A stretch of 64,000 bases of DNA from JBALVT01 sp045110675 (GTDB lineage Bacteria > Pseudomonadota > Gammaproteobacteria > Pseudomonadales > Halieaceae): contig JBGCGJ010000011.1 of NCBI GenBank assembly GCA_045110675.1, positions 1 through 64,000 on the forward strand, read 5' to 3'. Position 1 is the first letter of the stretch. The number at the start of each line of letters is the position of its first letter. A program made the position numbers and the translations under genes. The notes under the pieces are model-generated. The model saw nothing but the letters and a program-made list of their open reading frames with translations, was not told where the DNA came from and did no database searches. Below, piece by piece: positions 45,274 to 54,519 of this stretch.

Positions 45274-45750
45274 TTACAAGCCGAGTTCCTTGATTTGGGC
45301 GATTACATCGTCGTGATGGGTCTTAGTTTTAAACTTGTCCATCACTTTTTTAAGCTTGCCATCTTTTCCGATGATGAAGCTAGTGCGAACAACTCCCATG
45401 AATTCTTTGCCCATGAATTTCTTTAAGTCCCAGCAACCGTATTTTTCCGTGATTGCATGGTCTTCATCTGATAGCAGCGTAAAGTTGAGATCCTGCTTCT
45501 CGATAAACCTACCTAACCGTGCAACAGGGTCGGGACTGATACCTAGGACGACGGTATTGAGCTTCGCCAATTCTTTCTTGCTGTCGCGAATCCCGCAGGC
45601 TTGTACCGTGCAGCCAGGGGTCATTGCCTTGGGGTAAAAATAAACGACCACATTACTTTTGTCGCGAAATTGCTTCAGAGAGACTTTTTCTCCGTCCTGG
45701 TTTAGCAAGGTAAATGCGGGCGCCAGATTACCTACTTTAGGGTGTGCCAT
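45274..45750 (-). CDS. bcp: Thioredoxin-dependent thiol peroxidase Bcp
   Basis: A 158-residue atypical 2-Cys peroxiredoxin reducing peroxides and lipid hydroperoxides. The peroxidatic and resolving cysteines are in MTPGCTVQACGIRD, five residues apart as in E. coli Bcp. LNQDGEKVSLKQF and VVVYFYPKA are also typical. A run of K residues near the end (GKLKKVMDKFKTKTHHDD) replaces the more usual HVSEVLEAI-type tail. Confidence 0.93.
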   Translation of the reverse strand: MAHPKVGNLAPAFTLLNQDGEKVSLKQFRDKSNVVVYFYPKAMTPGCTVQACGIRDSKKELAKLNTVVLGISPDPVARLGRFIEKQDLNFTLLSDEDHAITEKYGCWDLKKFMGKEFMGVVRTSFIIGKDGKLKKVMDKFKTKTHHDDVIAQIKELGL

Positions 45751-45803
45751 GCTTTGTGCCTCTATATTCCATTGATTGATGTTAAACGTTGGTTTAATGC
45801 AGA

Positions 45804-47279
45804 TTACGAATCTTGTGTCGTGTCTTGTAAGGTTTTTTCTGAGATTTCATTTGCTGTGTCGGGCTCAGCGAAAGAGTCCTGTGCCACTGAGATACTGGAA
45901 TCAGTTTGCTCTAATCGCGCTTTCGGTTCGCCTTCTTCAATATTTAGCACAGACGCCGGAAGTTTTTTCTTGGTTCTCGCCCCGAGGTCCTGAAGCTGTT
46001 GAACTCTTTTCACCATATTACCCTTGCCAGTGCTGAGGCGTTTGTGCGCCTGATCAAAAGAGTCCTGGGCCTTGCCCAGGCTGCGACCTACATCATCCAA
46101 TGACTCTACAATTAAACTGAACTGATCGAAAATGCCACCGGCAAGCCCCGCTATCTTCTCCGCGTTGCGGTTTTGGTGCTCGTAACGCCAAATGGTTTGA
46201 ATGGTTCTCAGAGTCACCAGTAAGGTAGTCGGGCCCACGACTATGACCTGCTTATCGTAAGCTTTGCTAAACATACCTGGGTCGGCATCAAATGCTGCGA
46301 TAAAAGCCGACTCGATGGGTATAAACATAAGCACAAAGTCTAGAGAGCGAATACCCTCCAGTTTCTCATACTCCTTAACCGAGAGGCTGGAGATATGATT
46401 CGCCACCGCGGTTACGTGCCGCGACAAGAAGATTTCTTTATCCTCATCATTTTCAGCGTTGACACTCTGCTCATAGTCAACCAGCGACATCTTGGCATCC
46501 ACCACAACGTCCTTACTATCCGGCAGACGAATAACCACATCGGGGTACCGTCTGCTGCCGTCTTCGGCCTTCAAGGGTACCTGCGTCTCGTATTCGGTGC
46601 CCTTTCGAAGACCAGACTGCTCCAGAACTCGCTCGAGTACTAACTCACCCCAATTTCCCTGGGTCTTCTTGTCGCCTTTTAACGCTCGAGTTAAGTTTAA
46701 AGCGTCCTCGGACATCTGAGTGTTAAGCTTCTTTAATTGCTCCAACTCATTCTGCAGTGAAACCCTGTCTCGAGATTCCTTGTCGTAGACATCTTCCACC
46801 TTCTTCTTGAAGTCAGTCAGTTGCGTTTTCAGGGGGCCGAGTGTGGTTTCCAGGGAGGTTTTGTTGTTCTGAACCATGCGCTCGTTCTTTTCTTCGAAGA
46901 TCCGATTTGCCAGGAGATTAAATTCGGACTTCATTTGTTCTTTGGCATTTTGTAGCAGTTCTATCTTTTCCTGGGCAGATCTCAAAGCCTCGCGACTGCG
47001 CTCTTCAAGCCGGGCGTCGGATTCTCGAAGAGAGGCATAACGTTCATTGATCACTGCGAGATCATCCCGAGTTGCATCGAGATCTTCTCCCGCACGAGAC
47101 AATTCAAGCTGGCTTTGTTCCAAACGCGTGGTCAGTTCCAGAGTATTCAATGCCGCCTTGGAGGCTGCCCGACTCTTTGCGATGAGAAGAATCAAACTAA
47201 GCAATGCAAAAAAAGCCGCACAAGCAGCCAGAATAATCATTAACTCAAGGGGGTTAGGCATGTTGGGCAGGTCAGGCAC
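45804..47279 (-). CDS. rmuC: DNA recombination protein RmuC
   Basis: RmuC (491 residues) has an N-terminal membrane helix (LELMIILAACAAFFALLSLI), a long coiled coil (about 35-200) and a nuclease-like core: GNWGELVLERVLEQSGLRKG, YPDVVIRLPDSKDVVVDAKM, FVLMFIPIESAFIAAFDADP. The D...DAK motif is that of PD-(D/E)XK nucleases. It limits inversion of short repeats in E. coli and is linked to phage defence in some reports. It starts 5 bases after the Nudix gene. Confidence 0.93.
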   Translation of the reverse strand: MPDLPNMPNPLELMIILAACAAFFALLSLILLIAKSRAASKAALNTLELTTRLEQSQLELSRAGEDLDATRDDLAVINERYASLRESDARLEERSREALRSAQEKIELLQNAKEQMKSEFNLLANRIFEEKNERMVQNNKTSLETTLGPLKTQLTDFKKKVEDVYDKESRDRVSLQNELEQLKKLNTQMSEDALNLTRALKGDKKTQGNWGELVLERVLEQSGLRKGTEYETQVPLKAEDGSRRYPDVVIRLPDSKDVVVDAKMSLVDYEQSVNAENDEDKEIFLSRHVTAVANHISSLSVKEYEKLEGIRSLDFVLMFIPIESAFIAAFDADPGMFSKAYDKQVIVVGPTTLLVTLRTIQTIWRYEHQNRNAEKIAGLAGGIFDQFSLIVESLDDVGRSLGKAQDSFDQAHKRLSTGKGNMVKRVQQLQDLGARTKKKLPASVLNIEEGEPKARLEQTDSSISVAQDSFAEPDTANEISEKTLQDTTQDS

Positions 47280-47284
47280 AACAA

Positions 47285-47830
47285 CTAGGCGCGGCGCGGT
47301 TTGTATTCGATGGATGAAACGCGCACGGGAAAGGACTGTGAAGGGAGATCTGCAAAAAATTCCTTGAGTGTCTCGCGAACAACCGGAAACGCAATTTCAT
47401 CCCAGGGAATTTCTTCTTCGAGATACAAGTTGGTCTCAAGGCTCTCCGGCCCCACGCCATACTCGCCATTATCCAAATCACAACGATAGAACATGTATAC
47501 CTGGCTGATATAGGGCACATCAAATACGCGGTAGAGTTCCAGATTGCTGACCCTAGCCTCGGCCTCTTCCCAGGTCTCTCTGGCCGCACCTTGGGGTGTG
47601 GTCTCTCCGTTTTCCATAAACCCGGCCGGCAATGTCCAATAGCCTTTACGAGGTTCAATCGCACGCTTGCAAAGCAGTACTTTTCCCTCAAAATGCGGAA
47701 CGCAACCAACAATTATTTTGGGATTTGAGTAGTGGATGATGTCGCAGCGAACACAGACATGGCGCTCCCGGTCGTCACCCGCAGGAATTTGAAGAGTGAC
47801 GGAGTTGCCACACTGGGTACAAAACTTCAT
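47285..47830 (-). CDS. Nudix hydrolase with zinc ribbon (NudC-like)
   Basis: 181 residues. An N-terminal zinc ribbon (CTQCG and CVRCD) is followed by the Nudix box (GFMENGETTPQGAARETWEE). This layout is that of NudC-like NAD pyrophosphatases and related ADP-ribose or nucleotide hydrolases, but the SQPWPFPxS NADH signature is not seen; instead it has FDVPYISQVYMFYRC. Substrate uncertain. Confidence 0.88.
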   Translation of the reverse strand: MKFCTQCGNSVTLQIPAGDDRERHVCVRCDIIHYSNPKIIVGCVPHFEGKVLLCKRAIEPRKGYWTLPAGFMENGETTPQGAARETWEEAEARVSNLELYRVFDVPYISQVYMFYRCDLDNGEYGVGPESLETNLYLEEEIPWDEIAFPVVRETLKEFFADLPSQSFPVRVSSIEYKPRRA

Positions 47831-47906
47831 AAAACTACGGCCTTAACAATGCAAGTGGACCAGTATAAAGGCTTATCCCCACGCCCGCATCAAATGAAAG
47901 GTCCGC

Positions 47907-48383
47907 TCAGTTAAGTGCTCTATATCCTCCAGAGAAAAATAACAGAGGTTCCCCTTCCGAGCCTGATACTACGTTGAGCACCCTGCCGATCACGATCAGA
48001 TGGTCTCCGCCGGCGTGAGTGGTTTCCAGCTCACATTCGAAAGTGACCAGGGCGTTGTGCACAACGGGCGAACCGTGCTGGCCGGCGCTGAAGTGGTCTG
48101 CCTCCATAAGGTGGTCGCCTTTTTTTGCATATAGGTTGGATAGGTCTTCCTGGGTGTTGGCCAGGACATTGATCGCGAAATGACTCGGGGTCGCGAAAGC
48201 ATCATAAACGTCAGAATTGCTCTGAAGGCTCCACAGAACCAGGGGTGGGTCCAGTGACACAGAGGAAAAAGAATTTGCCGTCATGCCGACAGGTCGCCCC
48301 TCGCTGTTAACCGTTGATATCACGCAGACTCCTGTAGCGAAACGCCCCAAGGCATTTCTCAAATCACGACCATCAAAACTCAT
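47907..48383 (-). CDS. Flavin reductase family protein
   Basis: 158 residues of the FMN-binding split-barrel flavin reductases (LRNALGRFATGVCVIST, GMTANSFSSVSLDPPLVLWS, LIVIGRVLNVV). Such proteins supply reduced flavin to two-component monooxygenases, although the partner is not next to it here. The open frame continues to 48491; the ATG at 48383 (MSFDGRDLRNAL) fits the family and has GGGG upstream. Confidence 0.88.
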   Translation of the reverse strand: MSFDGRDLRNALGRFATGVCVISTVNSEGRPVGMTANSFSSVSLDPPLVLWSLQSNSDVYDAFATPSHFAINVLANTQEDLSNLYAKKGDHLMEADHFSAGQHGSPVVHNALVTFECELETTHAGGDHLIVIGRVLNVVSGSEGEPLLFFSGGYRALN

Positions 48384-48512
48384 TCGGATACCCCGATAAT
48401 TAAATTGTGTCAGCGCAGCCACCCAAACGGGCAGTTGCTGGATTGTTGTTATTTGTTGCGCATTTGAACCTATCTGGCCAAGCGAGCGCATCCCCTATTC
48501 AGGCTAAGTCCG

Positions 48513-48977
48513 CTACCAGCGCTCGGCCCGGCTCTCGTCACTGCTGCGGGCATCTACCCATCGTGCTCCCTCAGGTCCAAGCTCTTTTTTCCAGAAAGGA
48601 GCCCGCGTTTTGAGATAGTCCATCACGAATTCGCAGGCGCTAAATGCCGCTTCCCGGTGCGCAGAGGCCGTGCCTACCCAGACTATCGGGTCACCCGGTT
48701 GTAACAGACCAACACGATGGACTACGCTGGCGCCCAACAAAGGCCAGCGATCAGCGGCCTCAGCGAGAATTTCAAGAATGCTTTTTTCTGTCATCCCTGG
48801 ATAGTGCTCGAGTTCCAGGGTATTCACTATCCGACTATCGTTTGATTTTCGGACGTAGCCGGTAAAGGTCGTGATGGCGCCTTCTTCATGGGTATCGCCC
48901 AACAGACTTTGCTGAAGCTCAGCGACATCAAAACGATCGTTTTGAACTATGGCTGACAGAGGGATGTTTCCAGACAT
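48513..48977 (-). CDS. moaE: Molybdopterin synthase catalytic subunit MoaE
   Basis: MoaE (154 residues) with MoaD inserts the dithiolene sulfurs into cPMP. Motifs: GAITTFTGYVRKSND, LELEHYPGMTEKSILEI, VVHRVGLLQPGDPIVWVGTA and APFWKKE with the catalytic lysine pair. It follows moaD by 3 bases. Confidence 0.95.
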   Translation of the reverse strand: MSGNIPLSAIVQNDRFDVAELQQSLLGDTHEEGAITTFTGYVRKSNDSRIVNTLELEHYPGMTEKSILEILAEAADRWPLLGASVVHRVGLLQPGDPIVWVGTASAHREAAFSACEFVMDYLKTRAPFWKKELGPEGARWVDARSSDESRAERW

Positions 48978-48980
48978 CGA

Positions 48981-49235
48981 TTAGCCTCCGGTAACCGGAG
49001 GAAAAAACGCCACCTCATCGCCGTCACGAATCTCCTGATGCTGATCTGCTACCGTCTGATTAACCGCGCAAACAAGGTTGTCTTCGCTAAGTACATCAAC
49101 CCATGTCTCGCCGTTAACACTGCCCAAATAAGACTTCAGGCCAGCTAAGGTGGACAGGGAGTCGTCCCAGTCCAGGCTCATTTTTGCGCAGCCGAGCTGC
49201 TCTTTGACGCGGGCAAAAAACACGACGTTAAGCAT
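48981..49235 (-). CDS. moaD: Molybdopterin synthase sulfur carrier subunit MoaD
   Basis: An 84-residue ubiquitin-like protein that carries sulfur as a C-terminal thiocarboxylate. It ends in the required di-glycine (AFFPPVTGG). The N-terminus MLNVVFFARVKEQLG fits MoaD. It overlaps the moaC stop by one base (TAATG). Confidence 0.95.
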   Translation of the reverse strand: MLNVVFFARVKEQLGCAKMSLDWDDSLSTLAGLKSYLGSVNGETWVDVLSEDNLVCAVNQTVADQHQEIRDGDEVAFFPPVTGG

Positions 49236-49726
49236 TATCTAGACTCTTCTTCCACTTTCGACCATGACCCGGATTTACCACCGCGCTTTTCCAACAGGGC
49301 CAAGTTCTGAATTTCCATTCCCCGATCTACTGCCTTACACATATCGTAGATCGTCAAAGCTGCCACACTGACCGCGGTGAGCGCCTCCATTTCAACGCCT
49401 GTTTGCCCCGCGACTTTGCAACACGCTTCGATGTAAACGGCATTGGATTCCGCATCGACACGGAAACTCACCTCCACCGAGGTCAGCATCAGCGGATGGC
49501 ACAGTGGGATTAGATCGGAACTTTTTTTGGCGGCCTGGATACCTGCGATACGCGCTACGGCGAGTACATCACCTTTTTTATGGCTCCCCTCTTGCAGCAA
49601 ACGCAAGGTTTCCGCCTGCATAGTGATGCGACCACCGGCAACCGCGACCCTCTCTGTGATCGATTTCTGACCTACGTCTACCATGCGCGCTGCGCCGCTA
49701 GCGTCCAGATGTGTCAGTTCAGCCAT
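49235..49726 (-). CDS. moaC: Cyclic pyranopterin monophosphate synthase MoaC
   Basis: MoaC (163 residues) turns the MoaA product into cPMP. Motifs: RMVDVGQKSITERVAVAGGR, KKGDVLAVARIAGIQAAKKS, LIPLCHPLMLTSVEV, and GQTGVEMEALTAVSVAALTIYD. The frame is open to 49918; the ATG at 49726 (MAELTHLDASGAARMVD) matches E. coli MoaC in length. moaA and moaB are not in the window. moaC is divergent from the LLM oxidoreductase gene. Confidence 0.95.
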   Translation of the reverse strand: MAELTHLDASGAARMVDVGQKSITERVAVAGGRITMQAETLRLLQEGSHKKGDVLAVARIAGIQAAKKSSDLIPLCHPLMLTSVEVSFRVDAESNAVYIEACCKVAGQTGVEMEALTAVSVAALTIYDMCKAVDRGMEIQNLALLEKRGGKSGSWSKVEEESR

Positions 49727-49911
49727 TGGAGTCTGCTCATGAGTCTGTTCATGTTTTCCGTGTATTGAAATGTAACTGCGAGAGTCTATCGAAACCCCAT
49801 GCAAATTGAAAAACCTATTGAGCGGTGAAGTCAGATAAATTGGCCGCGTGCACTGTCCCATGTAGAACGCTTTCGCGTAAAGTGTGGACGATTGACCAAG
49901 GGAGAAATCGT

Positions 49912-50925
49912 ATGGCAAATCTTAAACTGGGATTGCAGCTTGGGTATTGGGGCGCATTTTACCCCCCGGTGCACATCGAATTGGCACAGGAAGCGGAAGC
50001 GCTTGGTTTTGATTCGGTCTGGTGCGCGGAGTCCTGGGGTAATGATTGCTTTACACCTCTGGCGTGGATCGGTGCAAATACCTCAACGATTCGCCTTGGC
50101 ACCGCCGTAGCACAGCTGTCGGCGAGAACCCCTGCGTCTTGTGCTATGGCCACTTTGTCCCTCGATCATATGTCCGGAGGTCGCATGATTTTAGGGCTGG
50201 GAGTGTCGGGCCCCCAAGTCGTTGAAGGTTGGTATGGTCAACCCTATGCCAAACCCGTTACTAGAACACGTGAGTACGTCAGTATTGTGCGGAAAATTCT
50301 CGCCCGAGAAGAAGCTGTCACCAACGATGGAGAATTCTACCCGATGCCCTATAAAGGACCTGGTTCCTGGGATATGGGCAAGCCACTAAAATCCATCACT
50401 CACCCATTGCGCGCTGATGTTCCTATTTTTATCGGAGCCGAAGGTCCAAAAAATGTGACTCAAACAGCACAAATCGCCGACGGTTGGCTTCCGCTTTATT
50501 ACTCGCCCTATCGAACAGATGTCTACGCTGACCAGTTAGTCGATGCCAAGCCCGGGTTCGAAATAGCAGCCCTGGCACTGGTGAATATGAACGACAATCT
50601 GGCAGATGCGCTCTATCCTGTGAAAGCCATGCTAGGGTTTTACGTCGGTGGCATGGGTGCCGCTAAGCGCAACTTTCACAAGGAGCTTATGGCCAGAATG
50701 GGCTTCGCGGATGAGGCTCAGGAAGTTCAGGACTTGTTTATGGCTGGCAAGAAAGATGAGGCCATTGCGGCGGTACCGGACCAGTTTGCGGACGAGATAT
50801 CGCTGTCAGGACCCAAAGATCGAATCAGGGAGAAAATTAAAGATTGGCAGGATTCGCCCGTAACTTCCCTACTTATCAATGGCGATGCCAGCATGTTGCG
50901 AGAGATGGCTGAGATGACGCTGTAG
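49912..50925 (+). CDS. F420-dependent-type LLM class oxidoreductase
   Basis: A 337-residue luciferase-like TIM barrel protein. GLQLGYWGAFYPPVHIELAQ, LDHMSGGRMILGLGVSGPQV and VEGWYGQPYAKPVTRTREYV match the mycobacterial Rv3520c-type family (TIGR03559), predicted to use coenzyme F420. FMN use cannot be excluded. The frame is open to 49825; the ATG at 49912 (MANLKLGLQLG) has GGGAGA 6 bases upstream. No F420 synthesis gene is in the window. Confidence 0.87.
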   Translation: MANLKLGLQLGYWGAFYPPVHIELAQEAEALGFDSVWCAESWGNDCFTPLAWIGANTSTIRLGTAVAQLSARTPASCAMATLSLDHMSGGRMILGLGVSGPQVVEGWYGQPYAKPVTRTREYVSIVRKILAREEAVTNDGEFYPMPYKGPGSWDMGKPLKSITHPLRADVPIFIGAEGPKNVTQTAQIADGWLPLYYSPYRTDVYADQLVDAKPGFEIAALALVNMNDNLADALYPVKAMLGFYVGGMGAAKRNFHKELMARMGFADEAQEVQDLFMAGKKDEAIAAVPDQFADEISLSGPKDRIREKIKDWQDSPVTSLLINGDASMLREMAEMTL

Positions 50926-50945
50926 AGAATTATACTCACATATCA

Positions 50946-50968
50946 ATTAGATATAGAGTATATCTAAT
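50946..50968 (+). terminator. A+T-rich 10-bp inverted repeat after the LLM gene
   Basis: ATTAGATATA-GAG-TATATCTAAT is perfect and followed by CTTTATTCT. It lies 20 bases past the LLM oxidoreductase stop. Either a weak terminator or a symmetric operator for the next gene at 51050. Confidence 0.45.
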
Positions 50969-51049
50969 CTTTATTCTAGCAAAAATGCTGGCACGCTATC
51001 GCATTTCGGTCTATTCTAAATCCACCGTTGTCACCAATGTAGATAGCAC

Positions 51050-51526
51050 ATGGCCAAGACGCAAAAGTTGACACGACCTCCCACGGCCAGCAATCAGGTG
51101 CAGGCGACCGTCAAGAATGAAGTTTTGCAGAACAAGGTGCAGGAACTGGAACAGTTAGTGGCACTGCTCATGGTCGCCCTGGCCAAGAGTGACGCACAAA
51201 TAACCCAGAATGAAGAAGTGTTTCAATTGGCCGGCGAGTATTTCAGAGTGCGTAGTACCGCCTCTCTTGAATTGTTGATGAACGCTATAAAACACCTCCC
51301 TGAGCCCCCGGACCTCAGCAACCTGGTGACTCAATGGGATTCCGGTCTTGACCCGGCAGACAAAGAAGATGTCGCAGTGATGATGCTTAAAATTGTCGCC
51401 GCCGACGGCAAACGCGATGCCAAACAATTGGCCATGCTGCACAAGGCGGCCGACATGATCGATATCACCCCTGAATCGCTTCACTGCGCCTTCAATCGTT
51501 TTTTTGATCAGGCAGATAAGGCCTGA
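51050..51526 (+). CDS. Hypothetical protein with a coiled coil and TerB-like tail
   Basis: 158 residues. A coiled-coil region (KNEVLQNKVQELEQLVALLM, about residues 24-50) is followed by a helical C-terminus (VMMLKIVAADGKRDAKQLAM, HKAADMIDITPESLHCAF) that resembles the TerB/DjlA helical fold, including an acidic AADGKRD turn. No signal peptide or membrane segment is seen. I do not recognise a named family. Confidence 0.6.
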   Translation: MAKTQKLTRPPTASNQVQATVKNEVLQNKVQELEQLVALLMVALAKSDAQITQNEEVFQLAGEYFRVRSTASLELLMNAIKHLPEPPDLSNLVTQWDSGLDPADKEDVAVMMLKIVAADGKRDAKQLAMLHKAADMIDITPESLHCAFNRFFDQADKA

Positions 51527-51636
51527 AGACACTCCCGCTGGTATAGTGACCGACATCTCTCGCTCTTTAGCAGCGGGCGTGGTGCAGCTACAATGTTTCA
51601 CAATAACAAGACTTCAGCAGAGGGAGCCCCCGGGGC

Positions 51637-52812
51637 ATGAAATTTAGTCGAGCCAGCGATCGGATGGCCGTTGACACTTCCAGTTTGTGGGGCGTGCACG
51701 ATAAGGCATGCGCTCTTCAGGAACAAGGCGAAGACATCATACTCTTTTCGATTGGAGATCCTGATCTTCCCACGCTGCCTTTCATCGTGGACCACGCAAT
51801 CGACAGCCTCAAAGCAGGCCGAACCCACTACTCTCCAGGAGCCGGGGAGATCGAATTGCGCCAGGCTATCGCCGACATAGAAACTGGCGCCAGTGGAAAA
51901 ACCACGGCTGTCGATCAGATCGTAGTGCACCCTGGAGGTACCAACGCAATATTCACCACCTTGTCATGCTTCCTAAACGAGGGAGACGATATCATTATCC
52001 CCTCCCCCATGTACGTAGGTTATCAGGGGCTACTTGGCGCAATTGGCGCGAATGTCATCAATGTGCCGCTGGACACCAGCAATAACTTTGCACTGAGCGT
52101 GGAAAGCGTCAAAAACGCTTTCACGGAAAACACTCGAGTGCTATTCCTCAATACACCGGGGAACCCCGCAGGCAATATGATTACTGAGCAGCAGCTGCGC
52201 GAACTGGCGGCCTTTTGTCTTGAACGGGAGGTTTGGATTGTCTGTGATGAAGTCTACTCCATGATCACTTTTGCCGAGCGGCATGTGTCATTGCTCAGTG
52301 CTGCTGAAACACTCGATAACGTCGTTGTGGTAGACGCTCTATCCAAGTCCCATGCGATGACAGGCTGGCGGATGGGTTGGACCGTGTCTTCAGAGGCCAC
52401 CGCAAAACGTATTTTGGATTATGGTTCGGGTTCAATATTCGGCTGCTGTCAGTTTGTGCAGGATGCAGCGGCATTTGCGCTGAACAATGACGAGGAATAT
52501 ACACGCGCCATCGCCGATGAGTATCGCGTGCGCAGAGACTACGCGCTTGAAAGAATTGGACGAATCCCGAGTTTGAGCGCCAACAGTCCCGACGCGGGCA
52601 TGTTCGTCATGATGAATGTTAGCGGCAGTAATATGAGCGGTTTGGATTTTGCATCAGGTCTGCTGGAACACGGTGGGGTATCCGTACTGCCGGGTGCAGC
52701 CTTCGGCTCAACCACTGAACATTTTGTTCGTCTCTCCCTGACACACCCTGTACACGTCATGAGTAAGGCCTTTGATCGTATTGAAAGCTACATAGCCACT
52801 CTTGAAAAGTAA
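51637..52812 (+). CDS. Class I PLP aminotransferase (AruH-like)
   Basis: 391 residues, fold type I. The cofactor lysine K237 lies in DALSKSHAMTGWRMGW, and SIGDPDLPTLPFI, NTPGNPAGNM and VRLSLTH are standard. The LSKSHAMTGWR wording and the neighbouring ThDP enzyme resemble Pseudomonas AruH, the arginine:pyruvate transaminase. It is 27 bases before the decarboxylase gene. Arginine as substrate is inference. Confidence 0.85.
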   Translation: MKFSRASDRMAVDTSSLWGVHDKACALQEQGEDIILFSIGDPDLPTLPFIVDHAIDSLKAGRTHYSPGAGEIELRQAIADIETGASGKTTAVDQIVVHPGGTNAIFTTLSCFLNEGDDIIIPSPMYVGYQGLLGAIGANVINVPLDTSNNFALSVESVKNAFTENTRVLFLNTPGNPAGNMITEQQLRELAAFCLEREVWIVCDEVYSMITFAERHVSLLSAAETLDNVVVVDALSKSHAMTGWRMGWTVSSEATAKRILDYGSGSIFGCCQFVQDAAAFALNNDEEYTRAIADEYRVRRDYALERIGRIPSLSANSPDAGMFVMMNVSGSNMSGLDFASGLLEHGGVSVLPGAAFGSTTEHFVRLSLTHPVHVMSKAFDRIESYIATLEK

Positions 52813-52839
52813 TACACCCCAAGAATAGGAACACACTCG

Positions 52840-54447
52840 ATGGCCACTTGCGGCGAAGTCCTTGTCAAACTCCTCGAAGCCTATGAAGTGAACACGGTGT
52901 TCGGCATTCCCGGCGTTCACACCGTGGAGCTCTATCGCGGCCTGCCGGAAACCAATATCAAGCATATCACCCCACGCCATGAGCAAGGCGCTGGCTTTAT
53001 GGCCGATGGCTTTGCGCGTGTGACAGGCAAGCCAGGTGTTTGCTTGATTATTACCGGACCGGGAATGACCAATATCGCCACTGCCATGGGGCAAGCACTT
53101 GCGGACTCGATTCCCATGCTGGTCGTTTCCTCGGTAAACCAAACACATCAATTGGGTATGGGCGAAGGACGACTTCATGAAATGCCCAATCAACGCAACA
53201 CGCTGAGTGGCGTCAGCGTTTTCAGTCATACCCTTCTGCGGGCAGATGAGCTACCACAAATTCTCGCCCGAGCCTTCACGGTGTTTTCGAGTGAGCGGCC
53301 CGGGCCGGTGCACATTGAAATTCCTATTGATGTCATCACTTCATCTGCAGATCATCTCGATTTGTCACCCTATACCCTGCCGGAACCTCCAGGCCCCTCT
53401 CCAGAGTTAATAGAGCGCGCAGGCTCTTTGTTATCCAAAGCAGAACGTCCTCTTATTGCTATCGGCGGTGGTTGTCTAAACGCCGCCAGTGAAGTGCGCG
53501 AACTCGCAGAGAAACTGGGTTCCCCCGTTGTGAATACTGTCAACGCCAAAGGCATTCTGCCCTACAGCCATAGATTGGCAGTGGGTGGTTCAGGTTCCTG
53601 TGCCGAAATTCGGCAGGAGTTCGAACGTGCGGATGTGGTACTGGCAGTGGGTACAGAGTTTAGCGAAACTGATTATGATTTTTTCTTTACGGGCCCCGTG
53701 GTGGTGTCTGGAACTTTAGTACGAATCGATATCGATGCTAGACAGCTCACACGTAACATCAAGGCAGACGTGCCTATTGTCAGCGATGCCAAGCTGGCAT
53801 TGAGCGCTCTGTGTGAGGTGGTGGGTAATAGTCTACAGGATTCTGAAACGGGCGAAAAAAGAACCGCCGCGCTGAAGTCAGCACTTGTCGATCAACGGGA
53901 CAAAAAGTACGAAGCGGTGTTTACCGCACTCCGCGACGCACTACCGGAGGTGATCATAGCCGGCGATTCCACACAGCCCACCTACTACGCGTGGCTGCAT
54001 TACGAAACAGAACAACCCCGCCACTACTTCCACTCCGCCAGTGGTTTTGGCACTTTGGGCTATGCCATACCGGCTGCAATAGGCGCAAAACTCGGGAAAC
54101 CCGACACACCGGTAGTCGGTCTGATCGGAGACGGGGCTTCTCAGTTCACGATCGGAGAATTAGCCAGCGCTGTAGAAGCTCAAATTCCCGTTATTTTTTT
54201 GATTTGGAATAATAGTGGTTACGGCGAGATTAAGCGGTTTATGCTCGATGGGGATATCGAGACGATCGGAGTTGATATTCATACTCCGGATTTTTCAGGG
54301 CTGGGTCGGGCGTTTGGTTGTGAGGTTGATACGGTCGGGAACCTGCAAGCACTAAAGGAAAGCCTACTGGCTGCCAGCCAGCGCAACTTACCGACGTTGA
54401 TAGAGATGAAGCAGCATGATTTTGTTGATGGATATCCTATGCCATAG
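52840..54447 (+). CDS. ThDP-dependent decarboxylase (AruI-like)
   Basis: 535 residues with the three-domain acetolactate-synthase-like fold. The catalytic glutamate is in TPRHEQGAGFMADGFAR; the ThDP-Mg motif runs from GDGASQFTIGELASAVEAQ to WNNSGYGEI. Related enzymes include acetolactate synthase and AruI, which decarboxylates 5-guanidino-2-oxopentanoate. Its place directly behind an AruH-like aminotransferase supports the AruI reading: arginine to 4-guanidinobutanal. No FAD-binding activity can be judged from the sequence. Confidence 0.83.
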   Translation: MATCGEVLVKLLEAYEVNTVFGIPGVHTVELYRGLPETNIKHITPRHEQGAGFMADGFARVTGKPGVCLIITGPGMTNIATAMGQALADSIPMLVVSSVNQTHQLGMGEGRLHEMPNQRNTLSGVSVFSHTLLRADELPQILARAFTVFSSERPGPVHIEIPIDVITSSADHLDLSPYTLPEPPGPSPELIERAGSLLSKAERPLIAIGGGCLNAASEVRELAEKLGSPVVNTVNAKGILPYSHRLAVGGSGSCAEIRQEFERADVVLAVGTEFSETDYDFFFTGPVVVSGTLVRIDIDARQLTRNIKADVPIVSDAKLALSALCEVVGNSLQDSETGEKRTAALKSALVDQRDKKYEAVFTALRDALPEVIIAGDSTQPTYYAWLHYETEQPRHYFHSASGFGTLGYAIPAAIGAKLGKPDTPVVGLIGDGASQFTIGELASAVEAQIPVIFLIWNNSGYGEIKRFMLDGDIETIGVDIHTPDFSGLGRAFGCEVDTVGNLQALKESLLAASQRNLPTLIEMKQHDFVDGYPMP

Positions 54448-54519
54448 GCCGAACGCTAGACGAGATTGACGGCTCCGAATTTAGTGAAGCGTTCCAACAC
54501 AAAAGTGCCACGAAGCCCG

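Noticed and set aside
51534..51577. CCCGCTG-N30-CAGCGGG inverted repeat as a terminator
   Set aside because: The loop is too long and no T-run follows, so it is not convincing.
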